A DNA stretch of 7,538 nucleotides from Methanobacteriota archaeon (GTDB lineage Archaea > Halobacteriota > Methanocellia > Methanocellales > Methanocellaceae): NCBI GenBank assembly GCA_023436075.1, contig JAEZKS010000004.1, positions 1-7,538 of the forward strand. The letters are read 5' to 3'. Below the pieces are notes generated by a model. It saw only the letters and a list, made by a program, of their open reading frames with translations, searched no databases and had not been told where the DNA came from. Positions within the stretch are counted from its first letter, which is position 1; each line of letters opens with the position of its first letter. Of this stretch, positions 5,021-7,538 are shown piece after piece. A program made the translations under genes and the position numbers.

Positions 5021-5092
5021 ATGGCCGTTTACAAGGGCGCCCTGTGGCATTTGATCCGGGCTTTCGACTTTGAATGCAAGGAACAGTTTTAG
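5021..5092 (+). other. Possible small ORF of 23 codons
   Basis: ATG at 5021 is preceded by GGTGAT (5011-5016), a good match to the archaeal anti-Shine-Dalgarno with a short 4-nt spacer, and by an AT-rich CTTTTAAGATC. The frame reads MAVYKGALWHLIRAFDFECK EQF and stops inside the left arm of foldback element B. The corresponding place in element A (596-628) keeps the frame AFDFECREPF and the stop but has no start codon upstream. This may be conserved only because the repeat is conserved. No function is assigned. Confidence 0.2.
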
Positions 5093-5418
5093 GCCGCAGC
5101 GAGCGCAGGCTTCGCCACGCAGCGAACGCGGCTACATTTAAATTTTGCATCGTCCTCCATTAGCTCCGAAGCTCCTTAGCTCCCTGTTAAAAACCGTACT
5201 CATTAACTCCTAAAACTCCAAAGCTCTACCTTGGCTCCCTGTCCTCCTGCGTTCACGTCGTTGAGCTAAGGAGGTTCACGGAGCTAAGGTAGAGCTGAGG
5301 AGTGAAAGGAGCACAGGAGTACGTTTTTAATAAAGGAGTCCGGGAGCTTCGGAGCCTATGAGACGTTTAAACATATTTTTCAGGACTATAGGAAACTGCG
5401 ATCGCTGCGGCCCAAAAA
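5069..5418. repeat. Foldback (long inverted-repeat) element B
   Basis: A related, shorter copy of element A in the same orientation. The left end GCTTTCGACTTTGAATGC (5069-5086) and outer arm 5087-5132 (TTTTAGGCCGCAGCG, then CGCAGGCTTCGCCACGCAGCG) align closely with A. The right outer arm is truncated to about 22 bp (CTGCGATCGCTGCGGCCCAAAAA, about 5396-5418), lacking the GTGGCGAAGC part present in A. Inner arms pair well: GCTCTACCTTGGCTCC (5223-5238) with GGAGCTAAGGTAGAGC (5280-5295), 15 of 16. The centre is near 5258. GTACTC on the left and GGAGTACG on the right match the same landmarks in A. There is no gene, transposase or obvious target duplication. Confidence 0.8.
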
Positions 5419-5428
5419 CCGCGCTCCG

Positions 5429-5467
5429 GCTCGGTCACGTGCACGCGAGCGAATACCCTGGCCGATA
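5429..5467. repeat. GC-rich dispersed repeat, diverged copy
   Basis: CTCGGTCACGTGCACGCGAG followed by CGAATACCCTGGCC resembles the CTCGGTCAGGCGCACGCGCG core at 1074-1094, but it lacks the CCTCTTGTTAAGGC tail. It lies directly to the right of foldback element B, the same side on which the better copy follows element A. Confidence 0.4.
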
Positions 5468-5468
5468 G

Positions 5469-5474
5469 AAAAAA
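5469..5474 (-). terminator. T-run terminator of the PaaK paralog 2 / ACT operon
   Basis: On the minus strand this reads CCTTTTTTC, about 30 nt after the ACT stop codon. A small TGGC/GCCA stem (CTGGCAACCCGGCCAC) lies just upstream. An oligo-T run of six is enough for an archaeal stop signal. Confidence 0.55.
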
Positions 5475-5502
5475 GGATAAGCAGTGGCCGGGTTGCCAGC
5501 GC

Positions 5503-5937
5503 TTATATTTTCCCGATCTCATCTTCGTTGACGAGGCGGATCTTCGCTTCCTTGAGCACCTTGATCGCCTTCGTGTTGTCGTCGACCCGTATGATCAGCA
5601 GCGCCAGATCGGATCTGGTGACAAACGCGTAGGAGTAGTCGATGTTGACGCCTGCTCCGCCGAGCGTGTTGGCGATCTTGAACAGGCCGCCGGGGACGTC
5701 TTCCATCTGCACGGCGATGACTTCAGTCTCAGAGACGGCGAAGCCCTGCCCCTGCAGGCCCTTATACGCGTTGTCCGGATCGTCCACGACCATGCGGATG
5801 ACGCCGAAGTCTCCCGCTTCTGCGATGGTGAACGCGCGGATGTTAATCTTCGCCTTCGACAGCGACTCGGCGATCTTCGCCAGCCTTCCCGGCTTGTTCT
5901 CGGCAAAGAGCGAAATCTGCTTGATCGTTCCCTTCAT
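5503..5937 (-). CDS. Tandem ACT-domain protein encoded with PaaK
   Basis: 144 residues made of two ACT domains and nothing else. ACT 1 is about residues 4-70 (ISLFAENKPGRLAKIAESLS, then NIRAFTIAEAGDFGVIRMVVDD) and ACT 2 about 72-140 (VIAVQMEDVPGGLFKIANTL, then NIDYSYAF, then ALLIIRVDD). Each keeps the PGRL/PGGL turn and the N-I-R/D pair at the usual ligand-binding interface. ACT domains bind amino acids, so this is probably a small regulatory sensor, perhaps of an aromatic amino acid. It starts 25 bp after the PaaK paralog 2 stop, so the two are very likely one transcript. The start is the ATG at 5937, with GGAG (5946-5949) 8 nt upstream; a longer frame reaching into the ligase gene has no support. 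Free-standing PaaK-ACT pairs are known in archaea and bacteria; whether the protein controls the ligase directly is unknown. Confidence 0.9.
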   Translation of the reverse strand: MKGTIKQISLFAENKPGRLAKIAESLSKAKINIRAFTIAEAGDFGVIRMVVDDPDNAYKGLQGQGFAVSETEVIAVQMEDVPGGLFKIANTLGGAGVNIDYSYAFVTRSDLALLIIRVDDNTKAIKVLKEAKIRLVNEDEIGKI

Positions 5938-5962
5938 AATAGTTTCTCCGGCCTGCAACTCT

Positions 5963-7273
5963 TTAAATCTTTCTCCGGTCGATGACCTTCTGCGACTTGC
6001 CCTGTGACCGTGGCAACGTGCCGGTCTCAACCAGCTCGACATTTGTCGAGAGGTTCAGCACTTTCTGCAGCTCGTAGCCGATCTTCTGCTCCAGCTTCAT
6101 GAGGTCGGCCAGCTTATCGCTGAACGCTGCCCGGGTGACCTCGACACGGACTGTCAGCTCGTCAAGCTCGCCCTTGCGTTCTGCGATGATCTGGTAGTGC
6201 TCGCCGACTTCGGGGATCATCATTAACACAGACTCGATCTGACTCGGGAATACATTGATGCCCCGGATGATCAGCATGTCGTCAGCGCGGCCCGTGATGC
6301 GCATGATCCGCGGGTGGGTGCGGCCACAGGCGCACTCCTCGTTATTCAGGATGGTAATGTCGCCGACTCTGTACCTGATCAAAGGCAGCGCTTCCTTGGA
6401 GAGCGTGGTCACGACGAGCTCGCCCTTCTTGCCTTCTGGCACGGGATCCCCGTTCTTGTCAATAACCTCCAGCAGGAAGTGGTCGGCCCAGATGTGGATG
6501 CCATTCTGCTCCTGGCAGTCGGTACATAGCGGCCCGGACATCTCGGACGTGCCGTAGATGTCATGCGCCTTGATGCCCATAGTGGTCTCGATGCGCTTCC
6601 TGGTCTCCAGCGACCAGGGCTCGGCACCTAGAACGGCGACACGCAGGTCGGTATCGTCCTTGACACTGATGCCCATCTTTTTGGCAACCTCGTTCATGTG
6701 CAGCAGGTACGACGGCGTGCAGGCGATGGCCGTCGCATGCAGGTCCTGCATGAGCTCGATCTGGCGCTCGGTGTTGCCCACGCCCATGGGGATGACGCTG
6801 GCGCCGATCTCTTCTGCGCCATAGTGCAGCCCGAGGCCGCCGGTGAACAGGCCATAGCCGTAGCTGACCTGCATCACGTCGCCGCGGCCCAGGCCGCAGG
6901 ATGTCAGCGCCCGTGCGAGGGAGGTCGTCCAGCAGTCGATGTCGCCGCGGGTGTAGCCGACGACCGTCGGCTTGCCGGTAGTGCCCGAGGAGACGTGGTA
7001 GCGCACGACCTGGTTCAGCGGCGCGGAGAACATTTTCGTGGGGTAATTATCCCGGAGGTCCCTCTTGTAAGTAAACGGCAGCTTCGCGATGTCATCAAGA
7101 CTCTTGATCTTCTCAGGCTTGACGCCAGCCTCGTCGAACCGCTGCCGGTAGAAGGCAGAGTTGCGATAGACATTGTCAACCAGTGATTTAAGTTTCCTGA
7201 GCTGTATCTCCTGCAGCTCCTCCAGGGGAGCTCTCTCGACACGTGAGTTCCAGAAATCGAGCATTGCCGCCAT
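5963..7273 (-). CDS. Phenylacetate-CoA ligase / coenzyme F390 synthetase family protein (paralog 2)
   Basis: 436 residues, full length for a PaaK-family adenylate-forming ligase. Motifs in order: RLVDNVY-like N-terminal helix, P-loop SSGTTGKPT (95-103), TPSYLLHM (186-193), GAEPW (216-220), YGTSEMSGP (240-248), PLIRYRVGD (297-305), CACGRTHPRI (314-323), hinge GRADDMLIIRGINVFP (328-343) and LPRSQGKSQKVID with catalytic Lys 426. It probably converts an arylacetate such as phenylacetate or indoleacetate to its CoA thioester with ATP. In methanogens such enzymes, with indolepyruvate:ferredoxin oxidoreductase, allow aromatic amino acid synthesis from aryl acids. Coenzyme F390 synthetase is the alternative name for relatives. 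The ATG at 7273 has GAGAGG 7 nt upstream, a strong TATA box and an adjacent inverted repeat. It is followed by the ACT gene and preceded, on the same strand, by a third paralog. Confidence 0.94.
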   Translation of the reverse strand: MAAMLDFWNSRVERAPLEELQEIQLRKLKSLVDNVYRNSAFYRQRFDEAGVKPEKIKSLDDIAKLPFTYKRDLRDNYPTKMFSAPLNQVVRYHVSSGTTGKPTVVGYTRGDIDCWTTSLARALTSCGLGRGDVMQVSYGYGLFTGGLGLHYGAEEIGASVIPMGVGNTERQIELMQDLHATAIACTPSYLLHMNEVAKKMGISVKDDTDLRVAVLGAEPWSLETRKRIETTMGIKAHDIYGTSEMSGPLCTDCQEQNGIHIWADHFLLEVIDKNGDPVPEGKKGELVVTTLSKEALPLIRYRVGDITILNNEECACGRTHPRIMRITGRADDMLIIRGINVFPSQIESVLMMIPEVGEHYQIIAERKGELDELTVRVEVTRAAFSDKLADLMKLEQKIGYELQKVLNLSTNVELVETGTLPRSQGKSQKVIDRRKI

Positions 7274-7280
7274 CGGTTTT

Positions 7281-7286
7281 CCTCTC
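7281..7286 (-). promoter_or_regulatory. Ribosome binding site of PaaK paralog 2
   Basis: GAGAGG on the minus strand, 7 nt before ATG 7273. It favours this start over the ATG three codons further in at 7264. Confidence 0.6.
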
Positions 7287-7307
7287 TAAGGTATAACGAT
7301 GCAGAGG

Positions 7308-7317
7308 TATTTATAAA
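7308..7317 (-). promoter_or_regulatory. TATA box of the PaaK paralog 2 / ACT operon
   Basis: TTTATAAATA on the minus strand is a near-ideal archaeal TATA box. Transcription is expected near 7287, leaving a leader of about 14 nt that carries the GAGAGG site. The operon thus has its own promoter and does not depend on read-through from paralog 3. Confidence 0.8.
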
Positions 7318-7320
7318 CGT

Positions 7321-7350
7321 GGTACAGGCCTGTCCGTATCTGCCTGTACC
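7321..7350. promoter_or_regulatory. Inverted repeat beside the PaaK paralog 2 promoter
   Basis: GGTACAGGC (7321-7329) and GCCTGTACC (7342-7350) are perfect inverted 9-mers with a 12-bp spacer. The repeat begins 3 bp upstream of the TATA box and overlaps the BRE position, so a bound protein could exclude TFB or contact it. The two GCCTGT elements also read as a direct repeat (7328 and 7342). The cognate regulator is not identified. Confidence 0.6.
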
Positions 7351-7410
7351 TCAGACGGCCGCTCACAGGTCGATGAAAGAGCCGGGCAATCGATACTTGT
7401 CCGGACCGAG

Positions 7411-7460
7411 TCTCGTCGCATGCGCGCGTGACCGGGACCAAGGGGGCCTCTTGTTAAGGC
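7411..7460. repeat. GC-rich dispersed repeat, copy 2
   Basis: GCATGCGCGCGTGACCGGGA, then CCAAGGGGGCCTCTTGTTAAGGC. The last 14 bases (7447-7460) are identical to 1110-1123, and the rest aligns loosely with the CG-rich part of that copy. It ends 15 bp beyond the stop of PaaK paralog 3, so on the minus strand it lies in the 3' flank of that gene and may affect its mRNA end. Confidence 0.6.
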
Positions 7461-7475
7461 CTCGGGGCTGCGGCG

Positions 7476-7538
7476 CTATATGGCTGTCCGCATGTCGATG
7501 ACTTTCTTGCTCTTGCCCTCGACGCGGGGCAAGCTGCC
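7476..7538 (-). CDS. PaaK-family ligase paralog 3, C-terminal 20 residues only
   Basis: On the minus strand the edge of the window opens in frame with GSLPRVEGKSKKVIDMRTAI followed by TAG (7476-7478). This aligns with the C-terminus of paralog 2 (GTLPRSQGKSQKVIDRRKI) and paralog 1 (GVLPRQEKKTRRLIDERKF), including the catalytic-lysine segment LPR-x-x-GK. It is therefore the end of a third phenylacetate-CoA ligase / F390 synthetase family gene, on the same strand as paralog 2 and 202 bp upstream of it. The gap holds the paralog 2 promoter and a dispersed repeat, so the two genes are probably separate transcription units. The rest of the gene lies outside the window, and its substrate cannot be judged. 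Confidence 0.85.
   Translation of the reverse strand, partial: GSLPRVEGKSKKVIDMRTAI

Larger units (their letters stand above)
4959..5502. other. Gene-poor intergenic region (YkgJ-type gene to ACT gene)
   Basis: 544 bp between convergent genes. It holds an oligo-T stop site, a 23-codon open frame of doubtful status (5021-5092), foldback element B (about 5069-5418), a GC-rich stretch related to the dispersed repeat (5429-5467) and the T-run that ends the ACT operon. I see no other gene or RNA. Confidence 0.7.

Noticed and set aside
5503..6042. Longer 179-residue version of the ACT protein
   Set aside because: The extra 35 residues are Arg/Ser-rich shadow of the ligase gene, while GGAG precedes the ATG at 5937 and both ACT domains start right after it.
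7319..7501. Plus-strand 60-codon frame at the right end
   Set aside because: It spans the promoter inverted repeat and dispersed repeat and overlaps the end of PaaK paralog 3 on the other strand; no ribosome site or recognisable sequence.

Overview
The window looks archaeal and most likely comes from a methanogen close to Methanocella (Methanocellales). This is inference. It rests on archaeal promoter architecture (TTTATAAATA and TTTAAATACTT boxes about 25-30 bp before the inferred transcript starts), short GGAGG-type ribosome sites, T-tract terminators, a moderately GC-rich coding style, and adenylate-forming enzymes of the PaaK / coenzyme F390 synthetase family paired with an ACT-domain protein, a pairing typical of methanogens. 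No rRNA, tRNA, CRISPR array or transposase is visible.

Layout from left to right. (1) The 5' part of a TetR-family repressor gene runs leftward off the window edge; its TATA box sits between two nearly identical 20-bp operators. (2) About 0.7 kb has no convincing gene and holds a ~0.4-kb foldback repeat (element A) enclosed by a 28-bp direct repeat. (3) A rightward PaaK-family ligase (paralog 1). (4) A 315-bp gap holds T-rich terminators and a hairpin built of 9-bp tandem units. (5) A leftward gene for a secreted, Ser/Gly-rich protein. (6) Divergent from it, a rightward YkgJ-type CxxCxxCC protein with a long C-terminal extension. (7) A 544-bp gap holds a second copy of the foldback repeat (element B). 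(8) A leftward operon of PaaK-family ligase (paralog 2) plus an ACT-domain protein, with a strong TATA box and an inverted repeat beside it. (9) At the right edge, the last 20 codons of a third PaaK-family ligase on the same strand.

How the parts may work together. PaaK-type enzymes activate aryl acids such as phenylacetate or indoleacetate to CoA thioesters. In methanogens the family is tied to aromatic amino acid metabolism through indolepyruvate:ferredoxin oxidoreductase, or to adenylation of coenzyme F420 (F390 synthetase). Three paralogs within about 6 kb, one with a two-ACT-domain partner that probably senses an amino acid, suggest a locus for arylacetate activation. The TetR regulator, the secreted protein and the YkgJ protein have no proven link to this.

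The most unusual content is intergenic. Two related foldback elements have arms made of degenerate CTCC/GGAG units and outer inverted repeats containing GGCCGCAGCG. They bracket the three-gene block paralog 1 / secreted protein / YkgJ. A third, unrelated foldback of similar design and a dispersed GC-rich hairpin repeat lie in other gaps. Several promoters also carry their own inverted repeat.
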